The notes beneath the pieces are model-generated. The model saw nothing but the letters and a program-made list of their open reading frames with translations. It ran no database searches and was not told the DNA's origin. This document shows positions 43,597-53,632 of a stretch of 56,433 nucleotides of DNA, piece after piece (the first letter of the stretch is position 1; each line of letters begins with the position of its first letter). The translations under genes were made by a program, and so were the position numbers. The stretch is from Cellulophaga sp. BC115SP (GTDB taxonomy: Bacteria > Bacteroidota > Bacteroidia > Cytophagales > Spirosomataceae): the NCBI RefSeq assembly GCF_009905545.1, contig NZ_JAAALB010000041.1:1-56433 (forward strand), read 5' to 3'.

Positions 43597-44694
43597 TTAT
43601 TTTGAAAAATAGATGGTCTTTCCTGTCTTCGCTGATTCCTTGGCGGCTGAAAGAATTTCAACTACTACGCTATTGACTGCAAAAGACGACAAATCTTTTT
43701 CAGGTTTAATTTTACCATTGACCACCGCCGCCAAATAGGCAAACACATTGGATTGTTCATAAGGAAGTGGCGCCAAATCTACCCATTTTTCAGCATTGGA
43801 TGCTTCTCCAAATACATATCGCATTTTAGGTTCTTTATTAGCAATAACGATACCTGATGTACCATAAACTTCGGTATCTTTTACGCCAAATGGCCAGTTC
43901 CACGAGGCCTGAATCACCGCTTGGGTATTAGGATATTTTAGAATAATGGTGGCCTCATCATCTACTTTAGGATATACCGAAGGTTTGTCTTGTTGGGTAA
44001 CAGCAGTTACTGAAATAGGCTTTTGACCATCCATTAGCCAAGTCATGATATTGGCACCATAACAACCAAAATCAACAATCGCTCCTCCCCCATTTTGGAT
44101 AGGATCAGTGAGCCAATTGGTAAATTCTTTCGAACAGCCAATTTCGATTGGACCACCATGACCATCCTTAAAAACTACCTTTTTGATTTCACCTAAATTC
44201 TTATTTTGCTTAGCCATTTCCCATACCTTGGCATGAGACGCATACCAAGTAGTCTCAAAATTGGTCAATAAATGAATTTTGTACTTTTCTACCAATACTT
44301 TCATCAAAGCCAAATGTTGGTTATTCACTGCCAAGGGCTTTTCTACAATCACATGAATACCTTTGGGTGCGCAAGATTCGACCACTGCCAAATGCTCATA
44401 TATAGAGTTAAAAGCACAAACTGCTTCAGGATTTGTTTGTTGGATAAGGGCATCCAATGTAGGAAACCACATTGATTCGGGGAGGTTGTGACGTTTCAGC
44501 AAACGCATAGCTAATGCTTTGTTGGGCTCAGCAAACCCTACAATTTCTACATCCTGCTGTTTGCCCATATAATCAAAAACCTGATTGATATGGTCGTGAG
44601 TCATGCCAGCTACCCCAACACGGATAGGTTTGGCATTCACCAAATGGCTTGATATAAGCAACAATAGAAGAAGAGATAAAAGTATTTTTTTCAT
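43597..44694 (-). CDS. Gfo/Idh/MocA family oxidoreductase, exported
   Basis: 365 residues with a signal peptide (ILLSLLLLLLISSHLVNA). The NAD(P)-binding domain begins IRVGVAGMTHDHINQVFDYM, with VEKPLAVN as the family EKP motif. The C-terminal alpha/beta domain holds GGGAIVDFGCYGANIMTWLM. Exported members of this family are common in Bacteroidota polysaccharide or sugar-acid metabolism. It is monocistronic. The substrate is not known. Confidence 0.9.
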   Translation of the reverse strand: MKKILLSLLLLLLISSHLVNAKPIRVGVAGMTHDHINQVFDYMGKQQDVEIVGFAEPNKALAMRLLKRHNLPESMWFPTLDALIQQTNPEAVCAFNSIYEHLAVVESCAPKGIHVIVEKPLAVNNQHLALMKVLVEKYKIHLLTNFETTWYASHAKVWEMAKQNKNLGEIKKVVFKDGHGGPIEIGCSKEFTNWLTDPIQNGGGAIVDFGCYGANIMTWLMDGQKPISVTAVTQQDKPSVYPKVDDEATIILKYPNTQAVIQASWNWPFGVKDTEVYGTSGIVIANKEPKMRYVFGEASNAEKWVDLAPLPYEQSNVFAYLAAVVNGKIKPEKDLSSFAVNSVVVEILSAAKESAKTGKTIYFSK

Positions 44695-44827
44695 AGTTAA
44701 TTGGGATAAAATTTGAAACTCAATTTATCTTAACAACCCAACATTGTTATCTGTCAGTATATGTATTGATAAAATAAAAATATGAATCATCCTGAAATTT
44801 AAGATTGGAATTATTCTCCAAGTGTTC

Positions 44828-44871
44828 ATCAAAAAAGCGGTCAGAAAATATTTTCCGACCGCTTTTTTGAT
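44828..44871. repeat. Hairpin repeat, AAGCGGTCAGAAAA variant
   Basis: Same core as 20733-20791 with one mismatch in the stem (TCAGAAAA against TTTTCCGA). An AGACGCAA repeat follows 30 bases on, reproducing the pairing seen at 20.7 kb. Confidence 0.75.
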
Positions 44872-44900
44872 ACTACTATGCTAGGATATGACTCGCCTTA

Positions 44901-44923
44901 AGACGCAAGCATTATGTCTTTAC
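44901..44923. repeat. Decayed AGACGCAA palindrome
   Basis: AGACGCAAGCATTATGTCTT, then TAC; the right arm has drifted from GCGTCT to ATGTCT. Confidence 0.6.
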
Positions 44924-44981
44924 AGCTAGAATACAAATTTTAAAAATCACTCATTCACTCAATCTCAAATCACTCAATTGT

Positions 44982-45476
44982 TTATTTCGCATCTTTCTCA
45001 AAATCCAATGCCACAGAGTTGAGACAGTATCTTAAACCTGTGGGTCTTGGTCCATCGTCGAATACGTGTCCGAGGTGTGCACCGCAACGACTACACAAAA
45101 TTTCGGTGCGTGACATCCCAAAACTATCATCAGGAATTTCGAGGATAGCATCCTTATGAATGGCTTTGTAAAAAGAAGGCCAGCCTGTCCCTGATTCAAA
45201 TTTTGTCTTAGAATCGAATAAAGGGAGTTTACAACAAACACATTTATAAATCCCTTTTTCATGGTTTTTCCAGTAAGCTCCCGAACAAGCTAATTCTGTA
45301 CTTCGTTGACGAGTAACTTTATATTGTTCTGGTGTCAAAATCTTGCGCCATTCAGCCTCAGTTTTGACTACAGCAAATTTGTGGTTTTTGAGCGGGTCGT
45401 CTTCTTTTCTCTGCGAGCGACTTATCACAAGTCCTAACACACAAATAAATCCTAAAATGACTAATATGGTTTTCAT
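44982..45476 (-). CDS. msrB: Peptide-methionine (R)-S-oxide reductase MsrB, exported
   Basis: 164 residues with an N-terminal hydrophobic leader (TILVILGFICVLGLVIS). The MsrB domain shows the zinc-binding CxxC pairs (YKCVCC, ILCSRCG), FESGTGWPSFY, GMSRTEI, HLGHVFDDGPRPTG and the catalytic Cys in RYCLNSVALDF. It repairs R-methionine sulfoxide, here in the periplasm. Length is normal once the leader is allowed for. It is monocistronic. Confidence 0.95.
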   Translation of the reverse strand: MKTILVILGFICVLGLVISRSQRKEDDPLKNHKFAVVKTEAEWRKILTPEQYKVTRQRSTELACSGAYWKNHEKGIYKCVCCKLPLFDSKTKFESGTGWPSFYKAIHKDAILEIPDDSFGMSRTEILCSRCGAHLGHVFDDGPRPTGLRYCLNSVALDFEKDAK

Positions 45477-45540
45477 ATCTGATAAGTTTTGTTTTAATAA
45501 TTACGAAAAACTCCTACAAATTGTTTTTGAATGCAATTAA

Positions 45541-46493
45541 TAACTTCTCGAAATGATAAAAAGTCGTCTAGATTGCCAAATAGAATTAAGAAATAAAAAT
45601 GTTGAAATTATGGTAAAATTTGAAATTCGCAGAAAATTTTCCTGTGAGGTTTAAAAACAAACCAACTATGCTATTTTTCTGACAAATAAGTAATTTTACC
45701 ATCCAAAATTGACCAAATGCTACCTAATTTTAACATATTTTAACATAATTTTAAATTTTTTTATTATGTTTTAAAATAAGTTATTATATTTATCCATCTG
45801 CTTACGAACAGCCATTTTTAAGCAGAACAATTTTCTAAAAAAAACGATTTGCAGAATTTTTTACTCCTAAATATTACTAGATGCAAAATATTTACTAATA
45901 AGGATTCCAACTTGACAAAATTTGAAAGTGTTTCTCTTCTAAGATTTTCAAAAAATCAGAAATTAACTTTCATAACCAACAATCACATACATATTTCCTT
46001 CTTGTCAGTCTTCTTTTGGTAGATCGCATCTTTAATATTAGGTGTTCGATTAAAACTTAAACCGAAACTAAATTTATTCCCGTTGAGCATTGTCCTCACT
46101 AAAAGGATAATATTTGACATAACTTGACTAATTAGCTTGAAAAACTTTACCAACAATTCAACCAAACTAAAGGAGAACTATCAAGATTCAAACACAACTT
46201 CTGGGTGAATTCACACTTAGAGGCTTTCCTTTTATTATTCAATCTCAAATATTCAAAACCTTAGCGTTGTTCAGTAACAACTGCAGCTGAAAAGTACGTC
46301 TATACGATACTCAATCAGGTTTTGATATTTTCATATTCATCTTTCTATCCGAAACGATGCCTTTATAACTGTGTGTGCTCAGAACTGAGAACACCCTTTC
46401 TGGAATACGTATATACTTATAGTTAGCTAAAATATATCTCTTTTCCACCTTTAAATGAATCTTTTTTACCAAACAATTTAAACAATAATCATT
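45541..46493. other. Long non-coding region upstream of susC
   Basis: About 950 very AT-rich bases. A 60-residue minus-strand frame at 45983-46165 has no family signal and no good ribosome-binding site. I see no hairpin, repeat or clear TAnnTTTG box. It probably holds the susC promoter and a long leader. Confidence 0.5.
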
Positions 46494-49400
46494 ATGAGAA
46501 AACTCTTACTGCTTATTACTGTATTTCTTCTTGTACAGATAGGCAACGCGTTTGCACAAGATAGGCAAGTTACAGGGAAGGTGACCTCATCTGAAGATGG
46601 TGCTCCACTTCCTGGCGTTAGTATCTCGATAAAAGGTACTCCTCGTGGTACAACTTCGGGTGCAGATGGTTCCTATAAAATTGCTGTAGGAAAAGACGCT
46701 GTTTTGACATTTTCATTCGTAGGTTTTGCTGCTCAAACTGTTACAGTAGGTGGACAATCACAAATCAACGTGGCAATGAAAGTAAACACTTCTCAAATAG
46801 AAGAAGTTGTCGTAACTGCCCTTGGAGCAAAACGTTCGGAAAAATCTTTAGCATACTCAGCTCAGAGTGTTAAAGACGAACAATTAAACACTATTCGTCA
46901 AACAAACTTAAACAACGCATTAGCTGGTAAAGTAGCTGGTATTCAGGTACGTAGCCAGTCAACAGTAGCATTGGGTCGCGATGCTAGTATCCGTATCCGT
47001 GGTGCGGGTTCATTGAGCGACAAAGCTCCACTTTACATCCTTGACGGTAACCCTGTAAGTTCATCTGACGTAAACTTAGATGACGTTGAATCAGTAACAG
47101 TGTTGAAAGGTCCAAGTGCAACTGCACTTTATGGACAGCGCGGTGATGCTGGTGTAATCATCATGGCATCCAAAAAAGGTACGATGAAAAAAGGCGTTGG
47201 TATCGAATTGAACCAAAGTACTTTTTATGAAACAGTTTATGTTTTACCTCGTTACCAAAACTCTTACGCTGGTGGTGCTTCTTCAGACATGATCAAATTC
47301 AACTGGGAAGCTGGTATGCCAGAAGAGTGGAAAGCATTGAATGGTAAATACTATCATGACTATTCGGATGATGCTTCTTGGGGACCTCGTATGGTAGGTC
47401 AAGAGTATATACCTTGGTATTCTTGGTATCCAGGTACACAATATACTGGTAAAACGGCTTCTTTGGTAGCTCAACCAAACAACATCCGTGATTTCTACCA
47501 AGGTCAGTTTGCTACTAACACTAACGTTAACTTCTCGAAGGCTGGAGACAACTACTCTACTCGTATTTCATTTACGGCTCAAAACCAAAACGGTTTGATG
47601 TACAAATCAAGTGGTGTAAAATATAACATTTCATCACAAACTACAGTAGATTTAGGAAAGCATTTGACTGCAACAGCCAACATTAACTTGTCAGAATACA
47701 CTATCAAAGGACAATTCAATGATGGTTATTCTAACCAATCTTCAGGTTCATTTAACTCTTGGTTCCACAGAGATTTGGATTTGAATAAGTTAAAAGAATT
47801 GAAAGACTTGACTTCTCCAGAAGGTATTTTAGCAAGCTGGAACCACAATAACCCAGGTGCTTATGCTTCTTCTCCATTGAACTTCTACGGAGCAAACTAC
47901 TGGTATAACTTCTACTCGTATTTCGAGAAATTAGATATTTCAGAAAACAGAAGACGTATGTTTGGTGATGTGAATTTGACTTACAAAATCAATGATAATT
48001 TGAAAGTAGCAGGTTTTGTTCGTTTCAACCAAGGTAATACTTTTGGAGAATCTAAAGTTCCAACGATTCTTCAAACATCAGCTACTCAGACAGGTTTAAA
48101 AGCAGGTTATAACACTTACCAAACTTATGGTAACATTGTAAACAACGGTAACACGCCAAATGAGATGAACTACGAATTGATGGCGACTTATAACAAGCAC
48201 ATCAATGACTTTACAATCGATGCTTTGGCTGGTGGTAACATTCGTCACGATAGCTACAGAACGATGTCGGCTGGTACTGTAAACGGTTTGGTTATTCCAG
48301 ATTACTTTGCTTTGAGTAACTCATCATCGACTCCTTCTTTGAGTTCTTACCGTTCAGATAAAGAAATTCGCAGTTTGTATGCACGTGGTTCATTCGGCTA
48401 CAAAGACATCATTTTCTTGGAAGGTTCTGTACGTAATGACCGTTCTTCAGCTCTTCCAAAAGATGCAAACTCTTACACATATCCATCTGTAGGTACTTCA
48501 TTCGTCTTCGGAGAGTTGATTCGTAGTACAGTTCCTGCCTTATCATTCGGTAAACTTCGTGCTAGCTGGGCACAAGTTGGTTCTGACTTAAGTCCATATT
48601 CATTGGCATTGAACTACTCTTTGGCTTCTGCTAAATTTGGTTCATACTCTTACATGGGAACACCAAATACGATTGTTGACCCTAATATCAAGCCAGCTTT
48701 GTCATCTGCGTATGAATTTGGTTTAGACTTGAAATTCTTGAAGGATAAATTAGGTTTGTCTGTAACATACTACAACGAAGATAAAATCAATGAAATCATT
48801 ACTGTACCTATCTCAGGAACAAGTGGTTTTACTTCTAAATTGATTAACGCTGGTAAAATCAACCGTCATGGTTTAGAGGTTTCATTGAACGCAACTCCTG
48901 TTAAAACTAAAGATGTAACTTGGACTACTACTGTAAACTGGGCAAAAAATACTTCAAAAGTATTAGCATTAGCGGAAGGTGTAGATGCAATTACTGTAAC
49001 ATCTGATGCTTTTGGTGTGGGTACTGTAGTTCACCAAGTTGGTGAAGCATGGGGTCAAATCCGTGGTGGTGCATACACATACAAAGATGGCAAGAAAGTA
49101 TTGACTGCTGATGGAATGTATGTAGTAACTCCAAACTCTTATTTGGGTAGTGTATTGCCAGACTTCACAGGTGGTTGGTTCAACCAAATCCAATACAAAG
49201 ACTTCGTTCTTTCGGCTAATATCGAATTCTCAAAAGGTGGTAAATATTTCTCATTGTCTGATTACTGGGGTGGTTTCTCAGGTTTGTTTGAAAGAACAGC
49301 AGGTGTAAACGACAAAGGAAACCCTATCCGTGACCCTATCGCTGATGGTGGTGGTGTACACGTACAAGGTGTTACTGCCGATGGTGCAGCAGTAGATAAA

Positions 49401-49694
49401 TACGTAGATGCTTATACCTACTTCCACCAATTTGCTACTAACAAACTTTCAGAAGAACACGTTTACGACCTTGACTTTATCAAATTGAGAGAGGTTAGCA
49501 TCGGTTATAGAATTCCAGTTAAAGGAAGCAAATTGTTACAAAGCGCAACGGTTTCAATTGTTGCTCGTAACCCTTGGTTGATTTATACTAAAAACAGAGA
49601 TTTTGACCCATCAGAGATGTCTCAAATTTTCGGTGAAAACGGTCAGTTCCCAGGCACAAGATCATTAGGTGTAAACATCAAATTAGGTTTCTAA
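46494..49694 (+). CDS. SusC/RagA-type TonB-linked outer-membrane transporter
   Basis: A 1066-residue outer-membrane receptor: signal peptide (1-21, ending NAFAQ), CarboxypepD_reg-like domain (about 26-95, VTGKVTSSEDGAPLPGVSIS), plug domain (about 105-215, EEVVVTALGAKRSEKSLAY, GKVAGIQVR, PLYILDGNPV, SVTVLKGPSATALYG) and a beta-barrel to the end, FPGTRSLGVNIKLGF, with a terminal aromatic. There is no FecR-type signalling extension or anti-sigma gene. It forms the transport pore for a glycan or peptide captured by the next gene product, SusD. The SusD gene starts 25 bases after its stop. Confidence 0.95.
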   Translation: MRKLLLLITVFLLVQIGNAFAQDRQVTGKVTSSEDGAPLPGVSISIKGTPRGTTSGADGSYKIAVGKDAVLTFSFVGFAAQTVTVGGQSQINVAMKVNTSQIEEVVVTALGAKRSEKSLAYSAQSVKDEQLNTIRQTNLNNALAGKVAGIQVRSQSTVALGRDASIRIRGAGSLSDKAPLYILDGNPVSSSDVNLDDVESVTVLKGPSATALYGQRGDAGVIIMASKKGTMKKGVGIELNQSTFYETVYVLPRYQNSYAGGASSDMIKFNWEAGMPEEWKALNGKYYHDYSDDASWGPRMVGQEYIPWYSWYPGTQYTGKTASLVAQPNNIRDFYQGQFATNTNVNFSKAGDNYSTRISFTAQNQNGLMYKSSGVKYNISSQTTVDLGKHLTATANINLSEYTIKGQFNDGYSNQSSGSFNSWFHRDLDLNKLKELKDLTSPEGILASWNHNNPGAYASSPLNFYGANYWYNFYSYFEKLDISENRRRMFGDVNLTYKINDNLKVAGFVRFNQGNTFGESKVPTILQTSATQTGLKAGYNTYQTYGNIVNNGNTPNEMNYELMATYNKHINDFTIDALAGGNIRHDSYRTMSAGTVNGLVIPDYFALSNSSSTPSLSSYRSDKEIRSLYARGSFGYKDIIFLEGSVRNDRSSALPKDANSYTYPSVGTSFVFGELIRSTVPALSFGKLRASWAQVGSDLSPYSLALNYSLASAKFGSYSYMGTPNTIVDPNIKPALSSAYEFGLDLKFLKDKLGLSVTYYNEDKINEIITVPISGTSGFTSKLINAGKINRHGLEVSLNATPVKTKDVTWTTTVNWAKNTSKVLALAEGVDAITVTSDAFGVGTVVHQVGEAWGQIRGGAYTYKDGKKVLTADGMYVVTPNSYLGSVLPDFTGGWFNQIQYKDFVLSANIEFSKGGKYFSLSDYWGGFSGLFERTAGVNDKGNPIRDPIADGGGVHVQGVTADGAAVDKYVDAYTYFHQFATNKLSEEHVYDLDFIKLREVSIGYRIPVKGSKLLQSATVSIVARNPWLIYTKNRDFDPSEMSQIFGENGQFPGTRSLGVNIKLGF

Positions 49695-49719
49695 CAAACG
49701 ATTTTAATTGAAGAGTAAG

Positions 49720-51171
49720 ATGATACGTAAAAATATACTAAAAACGCTGGGTTTTGCATCAGTTATGCTTTTCACAGCAAGTTGTTCGGATTTTGGAACA
49801 ATGAACGACAACCCCAATGCCATTGTAACACCAGTAACATCAGCTTTGTTAACAAATGCATTGTTGGACTTTGATAGCCCTGCTACCAATGGCTCAATCA
49901 GGAATGGTTTATATTGTCAATATTTTGCTGAAACTCAATACACTGAGACATCGCTTTATGCTATTCCACAAATTGGTTGGGATGGTAACTATGCTGGTTC
50001 ATTGTATGACTTACAAAACATCATCAATAACAATACAGACCCTGCCACCAAAGCTTATGCTGCGTTAAATGGTTCGAACAATAACCAAATCGCTTTGGCT
50101 CGTATTGTAAAAGCATACCGCTTTTTGATGTTGACTGACCAATGGGGTGATATGCCTTATTCGGAAGCATTACAATTGAAAACACAACCAAAATACGATA
50201 CACAACAAGAAATCTATAATGGTTTGTTTAAAGAGTTGAAAGAAGCTGTTGCTCAATTTGACGGTGGTGCTTCTCCTGCTGGCGATATTGTACATAGTGG
50301 TAATTTAACACGTTGGAAAAAATTTGCTAACTCTTTGCGTTTGATCATGGCTGTTCGTTTATCAAAAGTTGACCCAACTACAGGTAAAGCGCAGTTTTTG
50401 GATGCCTTAGCATCTAGTGGTGGTGTGATTGATGCAAACGAAGACAATACTCAAGTGGCTTATCCAGGCGGTACATTCAACAGCCCTTGGTATAACACCT
50501 ACAACGGACGTAAAGATTACGGTATTAGTGATGTGATCGTAAATATGCTTTACGCAACTTCTGATGCACGTGTAAACGCTTATGGCGAACCAAATGCAAG
50601 TGGTACAGTGGTTCCTATGCCTTATGGTTTGACTCGTGACGATGCTGTGAACTATACCAACTCACACGCTGACTGGTCAAGAATCTTGAATCCAACTTAC
50701 AGAGCTGGTAGCGCAACGTCATTTGTTTTGACAGCAGCTAGTGTTTATTTGGCAAGAGCCGAAGCAGCAGCTTTAGGTTGGACAACAGAAAGTGCTTCTA
50801 CTATGTACAGCAAAGGTCTTGAAATGTCTTGGAAACAATGGGGTGTATTTGACCAAACTAAGTTTAATACGTTTATGTCAAATGCTTCTGTTCAATTAGG
50901 AACTACGAATGATGATATTTTGACCAAAGTTCGTACACAGCGTTATATCTCATTCTTCCCAGATGGTGCTAACGGTTGGTCAGAATGGCGTAGAACAGGT
51001 GTTCCAGCTCTTACTCCAACACCAAAAGCTACCAACGTTAGTAAGCAGATTCCTCGTCGTTTTGTGTATGGTTCAAATGAGCCAAACCTTAACAAAACAA
51101 ATTATCAGGCAGCAGTATCAAGACTAACAGGTGGTGATACACAAGATGCTAAAATTTGGTGGGACAAATAG
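49720..51171 (+). CDS. SusD/RagB family nutrient-binding lipoprotein
   Basis: About 483 residues from the chosen ATG (MIRKNILKTLG); an upstream in-frame TTG at 49708 is less likely. A lipoprotein leader ends at TASC. The SusD_2-like helical TPR fold is indicated by NDNPNAIVTPVTSALLTNAL, YRFLMLTDQWGDMPYSEAL, RWKKFANSLRLIMAVRLSK, YLARAEAAALGW and RTQRYISFFPDGANGWSEWR. It sits on the cell surface as the lid of the SusC pore. The closing GGDTQDAKIWWDK is typical for SusD. Confidence 0.95.
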   Translation: MIRKNILKTLGFASVMLFTASCSDFGTMNDNPNAIVTPVTSALLTNALLDFDSPATNGSIRNGLYCQYFAETQYTETSLYAIPQIGWDGNYAGSLYDLQNIINNNTDPATKAYAALNGSNNNQIALARIVKAYRFLMLTDQWGDMPYSEALQLKTQPKYDTQQEIYNGLFKELKEAVAQFDGGASPAGDIVHSGNLTRWKKFANSLRLIMAVRLSKVDPTTGKAQFLDALASSGGVIDANEDNTQVAYPGGTFNSPWYNTYNGRKDYGISDVIVNMLYATSDARVNAYGEPNASGTVVPMPYGLTRDDAVNYTNSHADWSRILNPTYRAGSATSFVLTAASVYLARAEAAALGWTTESASTMYSKGLEMSWKQWGVFDQTKFNTFMSNASVQLGTTNDDILTKVRTQRYISFFPDGANGWSEWRRTGVPALTPTPKATNVSKQIPRRFVYGSNEPNLNKTNYQAAVSRLTGGDTQDAKIWWDK

Positions 51172-51195
51172 ATGAACATTTTAATTCTAGAAGCA

Positions 51196-52035
51196 ATGAA
51201 AAAATATATCAACATATTTAATGTCTTAGTAATGGGTTCTCTTCTTTCGATGACTAGTTGTATCGAAGAAGGAAAGGATCTAATTGCTGGAAAAGGCTCA
51301 AACTTTGTTAGAATCCCTGCTGCAGGCACAGAACTAAACAATGTAGGTCTTGAGCTAAGTGCAGGAGACAAAACGGCAGATTTAGTGGAAATTATCCGTG
51401 ATGTAACTTCCAACGCTGAATTGCAATCGACCGTTACTGTGAAGTTAAAGGTAGATGATGCCTTGATTACGAAATATAACACAGCACATGGAACAACTAT
51501 CAAACCTTTGCCAACTTCTTTTTACAAACTTTCGGCTACAGACGTAACATTCAATGCTGGTGAGTTCAGTAAAATTGTTCAGTTGACAATCGACCCTACA
51601 AAAATCGTAGGTGCTGACTATGCTGTAGGTTTGACAGTAGATAACGCAGGTGCTTACAAAATCCGTTCAGGTTTGGGTTCAGCATTGTTCAAGATCATCG
51701 CTAAAAACCAATGGGATGGTCGTTACAAAGCTGCTGGGGTATTCTCACACCCAACTGCTGGTGACCGTGCTATCGACCGTGTAAAAGACTTGGTAAGTGT
51801 GAATGCCAACACGGTAATTGCTGAATTAGGTGACTTAGGTGGTTCAGGATATTATATGTTGTTGACCATTAACACAGATAATTCTGTAACAATTAAGCCG
51901 TCTGGCGCAACTCCAAACGTAGACCAAAGTTATTCTAGAAACTATTACGACCCAGCTACGAAGAGATTCTACTTGAATTACTCTTACAACGTAGCAGCTC
52001 CTCGTATTGTGAAGGAGACATTGACTAGACAATAA
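51196..52035 (+). CDS. Surface lipoprotein, DUF1735 plus DUF4361-like
   Basis: About 279 residues from the second ATG (MKKYINIFNVLVMGSLLSMTSC), a lipoprotein leader. The first frame start at 51172 adds eight non-leader residues. An N-terminal BT_3987-like DUF1735 domain (about 30-160, FVRIPAAGTELNNVG, STVTVKLKVDDALI, YAVGLTVDNA) is followed by a DUF4361-type C-terminal domain (QWDGRYKAAGVFSHP). Such SusE/F-position proteins bind the substrate at the cell surface. It is the third gene of the operon, closed by the terminator at 52069. Confidence 0.88.
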   Translation: MKKYINIFNVLVMGSLLSMTSCIEEGKDLIAGKGSNFVRIPAAGTELNNVGLELSAGDKTADLVEIIRDVTSNAELQSTVTVKLKVDDALITKYNTAHGTTIKPLPTSFYKLSATDVTFNAGEFSKIVQLTIDPTKIVGADYAVGLTVDNAGAYKIRSGLGSALFKIIAKNQWDGRYKAAGVFSHPTAGDRAIDRVKDLVSVNANTVIAELGDLGGSGYYMLLTINTDNSVTIKPSGATPNVDQSYSRNYYDPATKRFYLNYSYNVAAPRIVKETLTRQ

Positions 52036-52068
52036 AGAATTTTATTAATAATTATTGGTTAAATTGTA

Positions 52069-52102
52069 ATCGGTACTGAATATTTCGGTACCGATTTTTT
52101 TT
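52069..52102 (+). terminator. Terminator of the SusC-SusD-DUF1735 operon
   Basis: ATCGGTAC and GTACCGAT form an 8-bp stem around an 11-base loop, followed by eight T. Confidence 0.85.
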
Positions 52103-52147
52103 GAATCTGGATGTCTGAAATCCCAATCATTTAATTCTTCAGTCAAC

Positions 52148-52438
52148 ATGGACAATGATCTAAAATATCAACTTATTCAATTCATTAGGGAGGAAATTGG
52201 AGAGTTCAACATAGAAATCACGGATACCACCGAGTTAGAAAATGATTTGGGTGTGACAGGAGACGATGGTAGGGATTTAATCGTAAAATATGCTAATGTA
52301 TTTAATGTAGAGATAAGCGGGTTTGTATTCTCTAAATATTTTTATCCCGAGCCATCAGTTTTTTCTAATTATAAACCAATTAGTTCATTAAATATAGCAA
52401 AGCTATTTGAAGGTGTTCTTGAAGGAAAATTAACCTAA
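52148..52438 (+). CDS. DUF1493-like small protein (acyl-carrier-like fold)
   Basis: 96 residues. IEITDTTELENDLGVTGDDGRD followed by YANVFNVEISGFVFSKYFYPE matches the DUF1493 family, whose members look like acyl carrier proteins without the phosphopantetheine Ser; here the position has Gly-Asp-Asp. There is no signal peptide. It is often found beside toxin-immunity-like genes, as here. Exact function is unknown. Confidence 0.75.
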   Translation: MDNDLKYQLIQFIREEIGEFNIEITDTTELENDLGVTGDDGRDLIVKYANVFNVEISGFVFSKYFYPEPSVFSNYKPISSLNIAKLFEGVLEGKLT

Positions 52439-52604
52439 ATTTTATTCAAAAGGCTTTGATCAGGGAAATGGATTTTAAGCTTATCCTAAAAATAAAAGTC
52501 ATTTAAGGCAAAATAGAAAAGAATAAATTTTATATCTTAACAAGGTAATTTCTACATTAATAAACAAGTTACATCTCTAAATTATTTTTAATATAACCTT
52601 TCTT

Positions 52605-53198
52605 ATGAAAACACACCTTTTATTTCTTGCACTATTGTGCACGCTACTTTTTACTTCTACTCCCAATTTAGTTGCTCAATGTACGATTCCATTATTAGAT
52701 ATTAAAGACTCAGTTACCATAAAGGCACTGAGAAGATACGTTGATGTAGCAGATGCAACAAACTCAAAATATAAGGGGAAATTTATAGATAAAAAGAAAA
52801 CGATTGTTTTACTTCAAGAAAAGCAAACTATTCAAGCAGATGGCAAGATTTTGAAGCTTATGGAAGTGAATATGAGTGAGACAAATTATTACAAATTTTG
52901 GAAGTTGATTATCACAGGATATTTTTATGTAGATGAGTTTCTCTTTGTAGTGATTTCTCCTCGTACAGGGTCATTTATTACTAATAACTATGATTACGAT
53001 ACTTGCTTGAGCCAAGTTTTACAAAATCATACAATTAGAGAATATGATTCGCCTAAAACATTTAAGAAAATCTTACATAATCAGGAAGTAACCATGAAGG
53101 AAATGGGAGAAAGTATCGATATGTATTCAGCCAGAATAACAATAAATCTGTTAGATAAAAGTACAAAAGAACCTTACAGCATTCAGTTTTATAAATAG
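52605..53198 (+). CDS. Secreted protein of unknown family
   Basis: 197 residues with a signal peptide (LLFLALLCTLLFTSTPNLVAQ). The mature part starts CTIPLLDIKD and shows a YVDVADATNSKYKGKF and KLMEVNMSETNYYKFWKLII pattern. I recognise no family. It ends 16 bases before a palindrome of the CAAGTC-TTA-GACTTG kind with a T run, which may terminate it. Confidence 0.7.
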   Translation: MKTHLLFLALLCTLLFTSTPNLVAQCTIPLLDIKDSVTIKALRRYVDVADATNSKYKGKFIDKKKTIVLLQEKQTIQADGKILKLMEVNMSETNYYKFWKLIITGYFYVDEFLFVVISPRTGSFITNNYDYDTCLSQVLQNHTIREYDSPKTFKKILHNQEVTMKEMGESIDMYSARITINLLDKSTKEPYSIQFYK

Positions 53199-53213
53199 AT
53201 TTTTAACGGAACT

Positions 53214-53480
53214 AGTCCGAGTCTTAGACTTGGACTTTTTTTGTTTGTAGTTTGCTAGTGCTGGCTTCCAAGCCAGTACTAGCTTATTCTAAGGATTCCA
53301 ATCCTGATAGTAAAAGATTTAAACTTATCTGAAGTAAAGTTTTAAAACTAGAGTAATAGAAAGCACAAGTCTAAGACTTGCGCTAATGGAGAGTTAAACT
53401 TATCTGAGGTGAAGTTTTAAAATTTTGGAAATTGAAAGCATAGGTCTAAAACTTGTGCTAATGATTATATGATAGATTAA
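53214..53480. repeat. Composite repeat block, copies 1-3
   Basis: In order: AGTCCGAGTCTTAGACTTGG plus ACT and a T run (53214); CTTCCAAGCCAGTACTAGCT with AAGGATTCCAATCCTG (53265-53305); TTAAACTTATCTGAAGTAAA (53316 on); AAGCACAAGTCTAAGACTTG plus CGCT (53361); a second TTAAACTTATCTGAGGTGAA (53395 on); and a drifted GCATAGGTCTAAAACTTGTG (53438). The same modules recur at 54386, 54925-55047 and 55846-55918. No gene is supported in 53199-53519. Confidence 0.75.
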
Positions 53481-53519
53481 TACTAAATAACTTAAACGGT
53501 ATTGATATATTATATCCTA

Positions 53520-53632
53520 TATTTCAGATGGATTTTTTGGAATAGGTTCACTCTTTTTGTCTCCGTCTGATGGTTGCGGCCTTGGATTGGAAAAAATTAG
53601 GTGGACCAAATTTAAATGAAGCATTTAGATGA
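53520..53632 (+). pseudogene. Truncated 3' tail of an upstream gene, possibly a toxin tip
   Basis: Two frames cover this stretch: SDGFFGIGSLFLSPSDGCG and, after a shift of one base, LDWKKLGGPNLNEAFR, stop. The final TGA overlaps the ATG of the next gene (ATGA). Short tail, ATGA junction and repeat on the 5' side all fit a leftover C-terminal toxin end before its immunity gene. Toxin identity is not recognisable. Confidence 0.45.

Noticed and set aside
45983-46165. 60-residue minus-strand frame upstream of susC
   Set aside because: No family signal, no start context, and it lies in very AT-rich leader sequence.
53214-53480. Reading the composite repeats as a CRISPR-like array
   Set aside because: Units are of unequal length, spaced irregularly, palindromic and interleaved with whole genes.
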